From Liolophura sinensis (lineage: Eukaryota > Mollusca > Polyplacophora > Chitonida > Chitonidae), in contig NC_088296.1 in assembly GCF_032854445.1 (NCBI RefSeq), forward strand, positions 15,737,485 to 15,801,484: a stretch of DNA of 64,000 bases, in the 5' to 3' direction. The notes under the pieces are model-generated. The model ran no database searches, had not been told where the DNA came from, and worked only from the letters and a program-made list of their open reading frames with translations. Both the position numbers and the translations under genes were made by a program. Of this stretch, positions 32,100-45,648 are shown in pieces. How positions within the stretch are numbered: the stretch's first letter is position 1; each line of letters starts with the position of its first letter.

Positions 32100-35000
32100 C
32101 TGTCAATAATGCATAAAACTCATAAATTAAACAATACAGTCTACTTACACAGTTTCTGACAAGTTGAGACCTTTAGCCCGACAAGTGCATTAAAAGTATT
32201 AAAAAAGCTACGGTTGTAATGGACACTAAATCAGAATACATTACGTGAGTATACCCGTGATTGTGACCAAGGCACCAGTCTTAGATCATATATATAGCAC
32301 ATATGTCTTTTACAAATCTTACTAATGTAAGATCTAGTGGCCTCTTCCTATACAGGCACCTACATGGTTTACTAGATCTGAAGTAAATGCAGCTCCCTGG
32401 CAGTCCGCTTACCAGAATTAAATTTAATGCAAACCCTTTTAGAGAACAGGCTAAGTACTTTTTGTCATTTTTGACGAGCTCGAACGTGTTGACAGTTAAA
32501 AAAATATAATCATAATAACCCCATGCGTATATATATAGGAATGTATAAAATTCCGTGTTTATGGTCTTAAACTGCCAGGGTTTTGAGCCACAAAATTCGA
32601 AAATTTAAGTTTTATGCCTGAATATGAAAATTTTACACAGAGTCAACGCGTACTTTTGCGCCTCTGTTATAGTTTGGAGTTATAAAATCATAGGTACCAA
32701 GATAAAACCGACTATTAGCACGAAGCGCTATGCTGTGGTTCAATCGTATTAAGTTGGAGAGCTATTTATAGCCATGGTACTAGGAAGGGTGGGGGAGCGG
32801 GGAGGGTTTTGTAATTTGCTACTGTTAAGGCATTTACATGAACAGTTCGAATGAAACCCTAACTGAGGTAAAATGGCAAGATGCCGTATATCTCAACGGT
32901 CACGTGTGACCACTTGCAAGCTATTACACTGTCATAATTATGTTATATATGTTTGAGTTAAACTACGGCTATGACTGGATACAGCCAGCGAGCTCTAATG
33001 TTGGAGAATGACAGGCGGTGTAACACAGAGGAAATTAAACGTTTGTCACAAATGATCCGGATCGCCATACTGATACCCAATATCCACATGCAGACAAAAC
33101 TGTCACACCGCACAGGTTGCTAGATGTCATTTATAATGGCCGAATTCGAGATTATCACACGAGTACCTTATCCAGATCCACGGTTAACACTGATAGTGCA
33201 CGGCTTGAAAGCACATCTGTGCGACAGACATGGCCCTGACCTGAGCCGCTTATGACCCGCCACATCAGATAAAATGAAAAACACAAGACAAAGGGCTGTT
33301 TGTTTTGGTTTCAACATCGGTTTCAACAGTATTTCCGATCATATCACGATAATACCTTGGGCCTGTCCCAACACCCAAGAACTTCTTAAACAAAACTGCA
33401 TAAGATTAAAATGTGGTGTGCAAACAAGGTCTAAATAATTAACTAAGTTCTTGAAGGCCCTGGAGACGACAATGCCTGCCTTCGGAGTTAAGTCCTCTGT
33501 TGGAACCTTGCAATTAGTTTTTTTTATGGCAACAGAGAACTCCAAACGCCTAGAGCTGTATAGAAATACTACTTGAACGTCGTGACGAGAGCCCTGTACA
33601 ACTACCGCTGGGTCAACTTGTACACAGTCTGCTTTTCATACGTTTATGCGGACACTTCTCCATGCGTATTCTCCAGTTGTAGTGCGCTTTAGCCCTTGGT
33701 TTGACGGGATGTCGCTGTGATGCCCATGGCAGTCTTGGGAACTGTAAGGCTAACGAAGCTTGCCATACACAATTTTCGCTCCAAGGAAATTTTCACACAA
33801 CATTGTACCGCTTTTGAGCACAACGGAAGCTAATCTGGGAATAGGCCATTTACGAACGAATTCCTTCAAGCTTAAGCTCTAAACAAGATCTAATGCTGGC
33901 GCATTGAGCGGTCCTTTCACGCCTTGGTTGGCGGGCACGTCGCTCACGGAAAAAAGCCATCTGCACTTGAGTGTCATTTCTAAAGCCACTCTGATGTCAA
34001 GTTACGGTAATCGTTATTCCACTCATGTGGTACTGCGCGTACAGGGCTGTCTAGGGCTGTCACTTGGCAATTGCTGTTAACACCACTGGACATTGCAAAA
34101 AAGGAAATATTGAACGCGAAAGACGTCCTATTCAGCTGTCACTTATAATCCAATCTCGATATTCGATTTCCAACTTCATGTTTTTTCCCCCCTCGTCAGT
34201 CCATCATGATAATGTCATATAATCTCATGTGGTAGGATTGCAGGCTAAAAAAGGGAGACAGCAGGAAAGGAACATAAAAATGCAATGCTTCCCAATTTGG
34301 GACTGTCAACTTGTGCGTGAAAATAACAACTTCAAAATTTCAACAAAAAAAACGCAAAGAAATCAGGATTAGAATTATTTTAAAAAAAAAAGCATTTAGA
34401 AACCCCAGACAGCTCAACACATCAAGCTTCATGAGATAAAATTCTATGAACGTTCTAGTAGCTACCTATGATAAATACATTTCGACAAACAATAACATAC
34501 CGAAACTGAGGCAGTATCAAAATGTCGATGAGAAACGGAAAAACAACATCATCAAGATTACACACCTTCTAATGAGAATACTGAGCCCTCAGAGAACACG
34601 GCTCTGCTGCAGCCATGGAACCCAGAGTCGTCATTTTTTCGGCGCTTTCTTCAGTTCGCTAATATAACATTCAAATACTTCACCAAGTCACTGCGTGAGC
34701 ATCCCAGTTCAAAGGGAAATTTAAGTTCTCAATCCTTAATCGATAAAGGACATGGAAAACGGTGTTAAACTGGCTGACAGCATTTGCACGAAACCAGCGA
34801 TCAAAATAGGAGGGAAAAACTCAAGTCCAGACGCACTCTGAAAATGTTAATACAGAGGCTTGAGGTGTGAGTGTAGAAGGGTAGGGGGGGGGGGGGGGGG
34901 GTGCACCATAACAAGGATAGGGATGGTATACAAGTACACAGAATGTGACACAGTAGGAGACCAACAGCGAGTGCAGCAGAGTTGCTCCAATAAGCTCATC

Positions 35001-38000
35001 AGAACGCAGAACAAATAATTAACACACAGTTTAAGGGCAATATTAGACGACTTCGAGATGCTGTAAGACAGCCGACACGCTGAAACCACTTACTTCTTGA
35101 CAGAAGGTTTTGGAGCTCTGTCAATGTCCGGAAATACCCTTCCACTGCTTTACAATCCTTACAAGTTAACTAAACATAGAGTTCAACAAAAGGCACACAT
35201 AAGCTTTGTGTTACACTGAATGTAGGCACAAGTAGCTAAGGACTGTTATACCCTTAGGAATCCGCGCGAAGGCAAAAACCAACTGCGTTACTCACAGTAC
35301 GATTATGCTTTAGACAGATTCCCATGTCTTTTGCAGTTAAACGGCAAGCACATCACTCGCTATCATTGTAGACATAGGAACGGGCTCTCAGTAATGATTA
35401 AAGCTATCTGGATCTCATTAGGCACAGTGTCAGGCGCTTTGTTGACGAAGCCAGTGAATGTACTTCCTTCAAGACAAACAGTTACTGCATTGGACGTAAC
35501 GTTGCAACTGTTGTGTTGATACCACCCCGAATACAACTCGATTAGGCAAAACGTCAGGTTCTACGACAGCAGTTTACATTATTTCGAAGGGCACAAAAAT
35601 CGGCCCCTTAAGACGCAGACTCAACACGGGTTACCTAAAGGCATTAGGACTTAGTGTCGTCAGGTACTCAGGCTCCATCGGGACGTATACAGTACTTCAG
35701 CCAGGCACAGACCTTCACAAGCCGCCCAGACACAGATCTAGGCTCAACAGGTATTCAGGTATGGAGACAAAATTTACAGTGAATTAAAGGGTAAGGCCCT
35801 TGTGGGACGGGACTTCCCACAAGAAACCGCAGCGAAAATTGACATTCCAGTCAATAGGGCCAAGACAATAGTACAGAGCATCAATGCTTATACACAGAAT
35901 AAATTACCTCTGCAAAGTTACAGATTTAGCTCAAATAAAAACCTAAGCAGTTAGACTTACGAAAAGTTATACAATTTCAGGATTTCAGCAGGTTAGCGCT
36001 CCATCGTAACCATTACAGCAGGCTGACATCAAATTATACAATACAAATTGTGTTTAGCTTCGACACACAAAATAGAACATATACTGTGACTATCTGTCAA
36101 GCAACCATTTAAGCCTGCGATGCTAGCATCGATTCCGTAATCACAATTTCATGTCCATAATTACAGATGAACTGAAATCTTAACGAAGGAATTCCCAACA
36201 GACATGATTTCTGCCTCATCTCCTCATCTTTAAACACACATACAGTTTATCTACTGTGCTTTCGGGAATAAAAATTAACCGAGAGTTACAAGAAACACAA
36301 ACATATCATGATTTCTTCCAACCGCCTGACAATCATCCGCCCTCACGTCCCGCCCAAACCCCAACTTGATTATTCCCCACAGTCTGACCTCTCTGAAATG
36401 CGTCTCTTTGTTCCACGATCTACTATCCTCGTTACTACCTCGTTACTATCCTCAACGTCAACAATATAATGATTCTTGAGCTTGCATCATCACCAAAACA
36501 ACACCCAAACTGAAGTCTTCTTCAGTACGGGAGTTTTGAGACCAAACTCTCATCTCTGATGGTAAAAACATTCCAAAAATGTCCGGCAACATTTGATGCG
36601 ATTAATTTAAGGATCATCTATCTCTCTGTGTTGATGACACTCCTCCAGGCACCCCTTAAATTTACAAACGTACAGCTACTAAATTTCGTCCAATATTTGT
36701 CTAGGCTAAGTAACTTTTTGTGAAACTTTTTTCAGACACCTACTTTTTAACAAATACTATTTAAAATAGCTGCCCAACATATCTGACAGGTAAAATGGTA
36801 CAAGAGGACTTCTTTTACCTTCAGTGATAAAAGAATACGAACTCGAAACTCACTAATTCATCAGAAGATGACAATATCTTCCTCTAGGCAAGGTACAAGT
36901 CTCCTTACAATCAAGCCAGGAATTCTTTGATTGGCTGCAGCAGTAATCATAAAGTACGATGATTTGTCAAGGACGTTGACGATTAGACACTGACACAAAA
37001 AAGGGCACAGTAAGCACAAGATATCTACCAAAACACAGCAAGAGAAGATTTAGCCAAGAAACATCTCGAAACTACCAAAAAACGGCCGAATATCTTGTTG
37101 AAAATGACCATACTATTGGTAATCAATACACGAGACCTAATACAGATACGAATATAAACTAGCAAAATCAATTAACTCCCCATACTGAAACCTAGTCCGA
37201 CACTATCTTGCCAAAACATATATTTTGCTATCAACTATCAATCCTTATTAGAAAAGGTAAACGTAAAAGAAGTCTATATTTCAGCGATAATATGACGATA
37301 CCTTTGGTAAAAAGTCAAACCTTATTTCTAAAAGTAGGGCCTCAAACATAATGGATGAGGTAGAAACCATATGGTGACATGTAAGAGCTTTACCATTACT
37401 GAAAACAAAATCAGATAACGTTGTCTAACATAGAGCTGTTACTTTTGCCCAATCCTTACACCGAAACACTGTCCTTCAAGAAAGTATACATTTATCGGAA
37501 GAAGGCGGGCTATTCCTTAGAACTCCCATAGTATGTTTTGTTTTTTCAAATCACAGAGATAAGAAAACTGAAAGAGCATTTTTTTTCTCTCATTGATGGC
37601 AGAAAAAATTACGTTATGAATACAAACTACATTGTTGTAGATGACAGACATGTTCTGATGTTCAAATAGACCATTTTCGCTGGAGTTTCTATGACAGTAT
37701 CTATTCTCACACCTATCAGAAAATACAACATTATTTTGAATTTAAAACAGGGTTTGATTTGTATAACGGTTTTCTGATCAATTGGCCTTTGGTCAATTTC
37801 TGTCGCCACAGGCAACAAAACCATCGTATATACCCTACAGCAACAAAAAAACCTTCACACCCAAGTAGGCACAATGGTTCCTTCTGGCTTGTTTGAAGAT
37901 GGCAAGAAAAGTTACAGTGAACAGTTGCAAGGCGACGAATCCAATATGATAGGAGGTGATATATAGGCAACTTCATGAACAGCGATCAGCAACAGCCAAA

Positions 38001-38480
38001 CGGTAAGTGTAGACATCAGTTTTGAGAAAAGACACGTTTCTGGTGGGTTTTAACCGGTTATTTTTCGGCACAGCGGAATCAGCATCCTGAACCAGGAGAT
38101 TTCATCTAAAGATTAAACATCTATGAAAGACTAATCAGCAAGAAAAGATTTACAAGATGAGATTGTCAAACGGTCACACACAAACACTTGGAAGTTTAAG
38201 TAACACCATCGACAGAAGTGGACAATAACACATAGGGTGGACAGGGACGATTGCTCATGCACAGAAATTATTGCCGTTGAATTCACGAATTGCTCCAATA
38301 TTTTTCTTTTCATTTCCACACACTGCATCAGGGTCATTCTTTATCCTATTAAACTAGCTCAGCAGATAAAGGCCCTTTATCGTGAAGATCAAAGTCAATG
38401 TACATATTGCTGAAGAATGAAGTCAGCAGAAAGGATTTGGTAGAGTTAAAGTAGCTGCGCATCATTTGCTGTGGTAAGTA
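32100..38480. other. no gene recognised, probably 3' UTR and intergenic or intronic sequence
   Basis: AT-rich, no SINE, few long frames. It includes G-rich runs at 32787-32809 and 34882-34901. An AATAAA for the adaptor gene is not obvious until about 32082, so its 3' end is not placed. A minimal ATG exon with a good donor at about 37974-37998 (plus strand) is probably chance. Confidence 0.45.
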
Positions 38481-38524
38481 TTACAAAACATGAGTAATGT
38501 TGCGGAATATGAAGGAACTCACGT

Positions 38525-38678
38525 ATGTTGACGTCCTAATAAAGCCTGAAGATATGATGTGCTGATGGTCAACATATACCCCATGTACTACACGCCTCTT
38601 CTTCCGATCGATGATGTTAACGCCCCATAAGAATGTCTTAAATGATCCGAAACACGTTGGAATAAAGACACATATCAC
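38525..38678 (-). other. open stretch ending at a donor-like site, downstream of the adaptor stop
   Basis: A 51-codon stretch reads GSFKTFLWGVNIIDRKKRR and on to SGFIRTSTY, ending at ACATAC|GTGAGT. It is 200 bases past the adaptor stop codon. It may be an exon of another gene or a chance frame in the 3' UTR. Confidence 0.2.
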
Positions 38679-38882
38679 TCGTACAATACCATTGTAGCTT
38701 GTTCATAACACACACTGCCATGCACACAATATGTCGTTAGTCACATCAGACGATGTAGAATTATTTGGCAATCATTGGATTTCTTAAGAATTCGGAATCG
38801 TTGCGTCGATGGTTATTTTCCTTCCTTCAAAACTGCACTGTATGTTTTGACACAGGAAATATTTCCTACCAAGAACCAAGAT

Positions 38883-41800
38883 TCACTTAAAAATTTTCCG
38901 CGCGAACCTACGCAGCCCATTCAAAATTCGCCTACCCCTTGATCTTCGAACAGGCGAATCAGAAGGAGAATGATAGGACAATTCGTCATGGCTTCTCCCC
39001 CCAGAAGCGTTGAAGACCGCGTCATCGTAAGCGGGCGGAGGATTGGAAAGGTACTCCTCTCCGGGTGGTCCCCAAGGTAGCTGTAAAGACAACCTGTTAT
39101 TGACTCTATGATCTTGAAAACTTGCATAGTCGAAGTGGTCTTGGTGAACGGATATGGGTCTAACGGCATCGTCATACGAAGGCGGCATTTCCGGTAGGCC
39201 TGGCATCCCGACGGGAAATAGATCAGTGTAGGAAGGCGGGTGCTCTAAACCGTAATCTTCCAGGTTGAGAATTTCGAATTCCAGGAAATCCTGCTCCGTT
39301 CTACTTCGGACTGGTAGCGGCGGACGCCTGTGATGATCGGGCGTTTCTAACGTGCCAGATTCCCGTGTGGATCGGCTGCGAACTTCGAACAACGTCGAAA
39401 TGGACAGAGGATGTTCGTCGTCGGATGAGTCGCCGAGACCGGGATATGGCGAAGGAGGACGGTCACACATTCGGCTCGGCGCAGTCACTGGCAGCAGCAG
39501 CTCCTCTTCTTCTTCGTCGTCACTGCTGTCCAAGAACCCGTCTTCATCGTCGGCGTCCCCATCTTGCGCCGTAACAACACCAAGGCGTGTCAACAGATCG
39601 TCCATTGAGATCGTATCGCTTGAATCCTCGCTAGAACCCGCGTAGTTATCTCCTGAGTCCGACTCATCCTCAGTCTCCGAATCGAAAGAGTCAGAGTTGC
39701 CGAGATTTGGACGTTCCTCCATGATGCAATCCTCCGAGGAGGAATCACTGTCAAGAGAATCTGAACTAAAGCTGTTGTAAAAATCCTCATGAAAACGTTC
39801 TGCTGTACGATCAGAAAAAGAAGTCTTGGGAACTGTCACAGCTTCGTCCACAGATAGGTTCATGGGTTCATCGCCTGTGGATTCCCGGGTTTTGGTGTTT
39901 GCAGCTTTAACATTTTCGTAAGTCGCTAAAGCGACGGACTGCGCTTCCGATGAACTTTCTGCTGGTCTGCACTGCATGTTTTCAAACTCAATCCTATTCT
40001 CTGTGGTGCGAGGCAAGTTTTCGTAGATGATGGCTGGGTGCTCAGTCATCAAAGTGCTCGCCAACTGACTAACCCGATCATCACAACGGGCAACGGGCTG
40101 TGAACAATTCTTCATGTGCGGTTCACTGAGAGATCTGATCAGGAGAATCTTACCGCTCAAACTTGCACTACGTCTTGGAGGTTGTGGTAAAGAGTATGAA
40201 GGGTCCGACAAACGTCGTGCAAATCGTTTCACTCGGTTACTCGAAGGGTTGCGTCTTTCAACATCGTCTGCAGTAGGCTTTGCTATAGAGGCTTGGTTGC
40301 GTTCAGATATCTGGTTGAGAAAGTCAGGCACATTGTTTTTTGTTCTGGAAGACCCAAACCTTGCATGCTTAATAAAAAGGCCAGAGTCCGAAACGGGTCG
40401 TGTGTAACGCCATCCTGTTTCGCGTGACATGGGCGATTCGAACTGGCCTCGCCTCTTCGACGGACAGTTCATGCGGCACAATCCCACGAAACTTGGCGTG
40501 CTTTGGCTGCTTCCCAAGGCATTTACAACCCGGAGATTTTCTGCAGTTTGAGAGGTAGGGAAACTCAGACCGGGTTGTCTTCTTACAACAGGATAGGCAC
40601 TGCGGAGTGATGAGACACCAAGGTTCACTTTACTTCCTGTTTTAACGCCCTCGCGATGATCATCTTGTCTACGACCCCACCACGAGCTACTTCCAGGCAT
40701 TGCGGAGAAGCTATTACTTTGTCTTAGCATGTACGGTCTTCCGTTTTCTGTCTGCGTTTGCCGTGAGGTACAAGAACATCTCGGACTTCCACTTTCAAGG
40801 TGACCAGAGCTGGATTCCCCTGGGAAAAAGTTAGACCGCTGTTCAAGTTCGTGAAGGCTTAATGGTCGTTTAGTGCGTCGGCACGTATGAAGAGGCTCTG
40901 ATGACTGCTGCCAGCAGCAAAAACGATCAGCAGACACCGGTAAAGCCTGAGGACGATTAGAAACTGTAGGAGCACTTTGAAGTGGTCTCTGTGGAGACGC
41001 TCCTTGCACTGGGTCTAAAAAGCCTTGCAGGCTTACGAAGCGCTCTGCTGGAGTGGAAGAACACTTATAATTCTGGGAGCTTCGTGATTTAACCATACCC
41101 CGATTCCGATCAAAATTTTGTGGAAGCCGGGGTTTTACATGTTGAATCAAACGTGCTTCTCGGTCTGCGTTCTTGATCTCAGTGTTCCTGGACAAGTCGT
41201 CTATACCAGCAGAATGACCTGATGGTAGGACCTGGGGGGCTAATGAATTTGACCCTGTTGAAGATGCGCTTGAATCTGAAAAAACGTCACCCATATTGTC
41301 AAAATCAACATTTGCAAAAGGCGTCACATTGAGGGCACTGACAGAACTCACAGACAATCGCGAAGTGTCATAAGGAGACATGGCAAGATTGTTTAGCTTG
41401 ACATGTGTGTCTTCAGGCCTTACAGGAGCACCTGAATTTTGTACTGGGGTAGAGGTCCCATAATCTCCATCGGTAACACTATCAGGCAACACATCCCGTA
41501 AACATCCAGTCTTGTTGCTGTTCAATATTTCAGAGGATGGACTCAGCATGGCTTCATCTTTCTGAGATGCATCATTGAGCAAGAAGTCAGATTGAGATTG
41601 AGGACTGCAGACTTTATCCGAGTCCCTCAAGGCGAGGTACTGGGTAGAACCAAAGCCGTCATCTTCCTCTGAGAGAGAGTCAATGCTGCCTTCGCTAAGC
41701 ACAACATTGGGAGAGGCCTCAGATGATGGCGAGGGAGTTTCTTCGGAAGATTCCATTTGTTGTTCAGCAGTCCCATACTTCAGATAGAACTGCCAGGCAC

Positions 41801-42373
41801 TCTTTGACTCACATGGTGTAGGACAGTCTACAATGGGGCCCTTTAAGATAACCAGATCTTGTGATCTGGAGCTGCCAGTAGAAGTTGTAGAGAATGGAAT
41901 GGTTTCAGTGTTATTATTTGGAGATGTTATGAGAACTATCTTTGATGATTTGTCCGTAAGCCCTTGACCGGAAGAAGATCCAGCTGAACTCGATGGCCTA
42001 TTGGAAGAACTGTCCATTACCCTGACAGACGATAATTGGTCTGTGCCAAGGGAACAAGGTCTTCTGCCATTGAATGCATCAATATTTACATACGCATTTT
42101 CCGGAAGTGTGTCCAGGGATAGAACCGGTTTCTTCCTAGGCATGGGATCTATAATCGTACTTGCATTGACATACTCGTTTTCAGTGGCACTTTGGCTCTG
42201 ATGGTAGTTCACGCCTTGACCGTTCTGTGGGGTTATGTTAGAAAGGTTCCTGTGTCCCTCCATACTTCCCGGTGGTTGCACACCTGACCCGTCTCTCTGA
42301 ATCCCTCTATCCACTTCAACCACAGGGTAAAAGTCACAGGGAGCTTCCAAGTCTGAGGCACTGTCTGTATTGC
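38883..42373 (-). CDS. main coding exon of the adaptor-like gene
   Basis: An uninterrupted frame of 3491 bases ends in TGA at 38885-38883. The frame can be read back to a TTG at 42386, but that is intron sequence: the acceptor AG lies at 42375/42374 and the exon starts with GC, completing a Gly codon. The frame is far longer than chance allows at this composition and its GC content is clearly above the flanks. Open frames on the opposite strand here are shadows. Confidence 0.93.
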
Positions 42374-43339
42374 CTGAGGATTGCAAACAAATGTATTTTT
42401 AACAACATAAGTCAAAAGCAAAGGCAAACTATTGAAGAAGAAAGACTTGGGCAGACTGTGGCGCACAAGGGAAACGATTACATCATAGGAAGTGAACCCA
42501 CAGCAGTGAGTGTTTGTAATATGTAAACTTAACTGATGAGTGAGTGAGTGAGTGCTTGGGGTTTAATATTATACTCAACAATTTTTCAGTTATATGACGA
42601 CGAGGGAATCCTTAGAGTGCATGTAATGCGCCTCTTTGTTGCAGGATGGATTTCCACCGCTCTTTTATCTACTGCTGCTTCCCTGAGACGACTTACCAAA
42701 GGCAAGTAAGCCGCCACGCCCAAGCCATTATACTGATACAGGTAAACCAGTTGTTGCACTATCCCCTTCATGCTGAACGCCAACCTAGGAAGTCACAACT
42801 TCCTCTTTTAAGGTCTTAGGTGTGATATCGGTGCTCCCGAAGCGGACTGATGAAACTGATGACAAACAGGCCTAGTCACTTTTCCTCAGGTATGTTTTTT
42901 TTTATAGATGTTCATACAGGTAAATGCTTAAATACTAGTATGTAACAATACACACCTCTCTCCCCATGGCTTAGGAAGAATTTGGTTAAAAAAAAAAAAC
43001 GCAATTCATGCACTGGTCTAGACTTAGTCAGATGTTATCGACATCCAAATTAACAAACAATAGAATAAAACCAATGCAAAGTGTGTCAAAAGCTGAGTAC
43101 GGGAACAATTAGAGTCTCATTTCATTTCTTCATTTCAACAGGTAAAAAAATTAAGCATTCGGCCACAATGGTCTGTGTCATGAGAAAACTTTCAGCCGAA
43201 CTCAGCAGGAGTCAGCAGGAGTATTAAAAGATTGATGAAAAGAACTTGCAAGGCAATACACAGCATGCTATACTCCTTACTCTGTATTACTATTATTTAT
43301 CTTACCATTGTAAGTATCAGAGCTCCACCTCTTTTCCAT
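38883..43339 (-). CDS. large disordered adaptor-like protein with YxN and PPxY motifs, two coding exons
   Basis: The join of 43339-43306 and 42373-38883 encodes 1174 residues in phase 1. The first exon reads MEKRWSSDTYN plus one base, with a TGA upstream in frame; the donor is AATG|GTAAGA and the acceptor of the big exon is AATCCTCAG. The protein is rich in Ser, Pro and acidic residues, with no membrane segment or folded domain that I recognise. YxN motifs, which bind Grb2-type SH2 domains when phosphorylated, lie at Y79, Y106, Y795 and Y830. RSLSEP (758-763) is a 14-3-3 mode-1 site and PMNLS (848-852) resembles a CtBP ligand. An acidic, Ser-rich tract covers about 885-972. PPLPVRSR (1029-1036) is an SH3 ligand. 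PPxY motifs at 1057, 1085 and 1124 should bind WW domains of NEDD4-type ligases. The last 16 residues are basic and amphipathic. This points to a signalling or trafficking scaffold. I do not recognise the family, and upstream alternative exons are possible. Confidence 0.85.
42540..42845 (-). mobile_element. SINE2, 5'-truncated, in the adaptor-gene intron
   Basis: Reverse SINE2 lacking its tRNA head. ACTGATGA flanks it at 42532-42539 and 42846-42853, so it inserted already truncated. Confidence 0.88.
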
Positions 43340-43424
43340 AGGGTATCAGGTCACCTCAAAGCTGTCAATCACATTGCCATAGTAACTACCTCATCATGGC
43401 CACACCAAGTCCCAACTTGCACCA
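43306..43424 (-). CDS. first coding exon and 5' UTR of the adaptor-like gene
   Basis: The exon follows the acceptor TTTTTCATTTCAG and ends AATG|GTAAGA. Coding starts at ATG 43339-43337; the 85 bases before it have stops in all frames and two earlier ATGs in other frames, so upstream short ORFs may lower translation. The phase-1 end (G) joins GC of the next exon as Gly12. The match of phase, splice sites and upstream stop supports it. An alternative is that the main exon is fed by other upstream coding exons. Confidence 0.6.
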
Positions 43425-43799
43425 CTGAAATGAAAAACAAGACCTGTTTATAAACAACACGAAAGCATTGTTTATGTTCACAATAAACTCCATAAAGAAC
43501 ACCTCTGCCTTTCACAAAGGACTTCCAAAGCAATTGCCAATCCTGCCTGAGCTGCTTAGCACATGTATTAAAAATACATGCAAATTTAGCCCTATAAACT
43601 TGCAGTTTTAGATGAAAATACATGTAATAAAATATTACTTCTGTTATTGACACTTACATATTTCAAGTAGAATTGCATCCTACCATCCTACACAAAACTT
43701 CAAAACACCTTTAAAGACCAACAGAGCTCTCATAACAAGTGCGACATTTACATCGGCAAAAAATCATTTATCACAGTGTGTCAGGCCTCTTGCAGAGGC

Positions 43800-43848
43800 T
43801 TCCTCTCCTAGCTGAAATATTCTTGAGTATGGTGTTAGCCAGTAACCA
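43800..43848 (+). mobile_element. small SINE1 tail fragment
   Basis: GAAATATTCTTGAGTATGG preceded by GGCTTCCTCTC. Confidence 0.5.
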
Positions 43849-43979
43849 ACAAACACAAAATTAAATTGTCTGCATGCTTGGGACAATACAGCCCTGTTGC
43901 TCCTAATGTACCACACAGCTTTGGTCGCCTGCATCTCTACCTCAACCATTATTCCTCAGCTGGCATGCCAAGTGCCAAC

Positions 43980-44195
43980 CCCAGCCACAGTCACTGTGAG
44001 TTCAAGTCCAGCTCATGCTGGCTTCCTCTTTGGCTGTACGTGGCAAGGTCTGTCAGCAACCTGCAGATGGTCATGGGTTTCCCATGGACTCTGCCCGCTT
44101 TCCTCCTACCATAACGCTGGCCACCGTGGTATAAGCGAAATATTCTTGACTGAGTACTGTGTAAAACACCAATCAAATAAATAAATAAATAAATT
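43980..44195 (+). mobile_element. SINE1, 5'-truncated
   Basis: Starts just before the B box (GTTCAAGTCC), then body and tail with AAATAAATAAATAAA. Confidence 0.88.
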
Positions 44196-44199
44196 ATTT

Positions 44200-45640
44200 C
44201 TCACTGCGATTTATGCACCTTTTTAACTTGATTTTTGGAGACAAAACTCTCCTGGTCGCTGTGCATATTCAGGGAATAAAAAAAACCCCTCTGATTGCGC
44301 TTGAATAAACATCTTGCAAACATGCCAAAAAGTCTAAAGACCTTTGATGAAGACATTCTTCACAATTTGTACCTTGCATTCTGTATTCTAGCATTATGAG
44401 TCTTGTTTCTGTACTTTGTCACTGAAGCCTGTCGTATCATACTGGTTTAGTGGACAATTAACCACAGGACTTAAGAATTCATTTGGGAGAAAAACTAAGC
44501 TGTTGTAGAAAGTCTGACAAACACCTTAATAACCCCTGGGCAACCTGAATGAGCCATGGGTATTATAAGCCAACAGTGCCAAAACTAATTACCGTACGGC
44601 TTATGTTGATCACAACAAACAGAGAGCAGCAGGCAAACTTTTCCAATCCTGTACTCACTACTGAAGGTCACTGGTAATGTTAAACTAATTAAACCGATGA
44701 CAGTGTGTCCATGGAAATTGTGTCAACATGGTCCTAGTGATTACTTTCACGCTGACAAACCGGCGCTCAGGAGGGAATTTATTAGTTCCGCAGAAATCAG
44801 AACAGGTCAATTAACAAATAAAATCTGAGTTACTTTTAGGTACAGTTGTAATGCATCTTTGCTTACCATGGATGTAACATAAATGTTAAAACAGAAAAGA
44901 TACATGTGCGAAAAAAACATAATTCCCCCCATGTATCATTGTTAATGGACATAAACTAAATGTTAATATGCAAAAGATCTTATTTGCCTACAGGCACATT
45001 ACCCCATATCAAACCAAAAAATTAAGTTGTTGTGTACAGCATTAAACATAAATGAAACCAGAACTGCCTGCAGTTTTACGGCTTCCAAGCAGTTTTCATG
45101 GATGTTTTTTCAGCTTCTGCTTCCGCACTGTTAAGTTTCAAGACATAAACAGTCACGAACAAGCGCGTATTTTAAGATGCACGACCATACAACTGCTGTC
45201 ACCTTAATGGCATTTGGTTGAGCTGAAGAACCTCTGTTTCTTCCACCCACTGACTGCTATACACATATAGCAAATTGAAAGGTTAAAACAACTGTAACAA
45301 CAACACTACTCTAGCCACTGCAAACATAAACTTCGTAGCAACACATCAAAACCTTACACTAAAAAACACTAAAAGAAATTTACAGAAAAACTACACATGG
45401 GTGGAAAAAGCAGATTCATCTTCACCAAGCCAAAGTGCATCTAACTGCATACTTCCATTTCACATTACGTGACTTTATCAATCAACAGTGAATCTCCAGT
45501 TTACAGCAAAATTTGAATAATTTTTTTCAAATTTTACAGGCGGAATAGGTGTGCATTGACTCATTAAACACAAATGGTTAACTGGTTCTGGAGAAAAAGC
45601 TAAATTATGAAGGGATATCTGTATATCTCCAATATGGAGG
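44200..45640. other. no gene recognised
   Basis: AT-rich. A minus-strand donor ATCCATG|GTAAGC near 44867 could end a non-coding exon of the adaptor gene. Confidence 0.35.
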
Positions 45641-45648
45641 CTGGCTAA

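Noticed and set aside
37974-37998. Plus-strand ATG with nine codons ending at a good donor GTAAGT
   Set aside because: Too short to judge; no partner exon or transcript signal.
39352-40407. Plus-strand frames of up to 97 codons inside the adaptor exon
   Set aside because: Shadows of the long minus-strand frame in GC-richer coding sequence; Ser-rich runs mirror the acidic tract.
42374-42386. TTG at 42386 as start of the adaptor protein
   Set aside because: The codon is not ATG, and a clear acceptor AG at 42375/42374 plus a phase-matched ATG exon at 43339 gives a better start.
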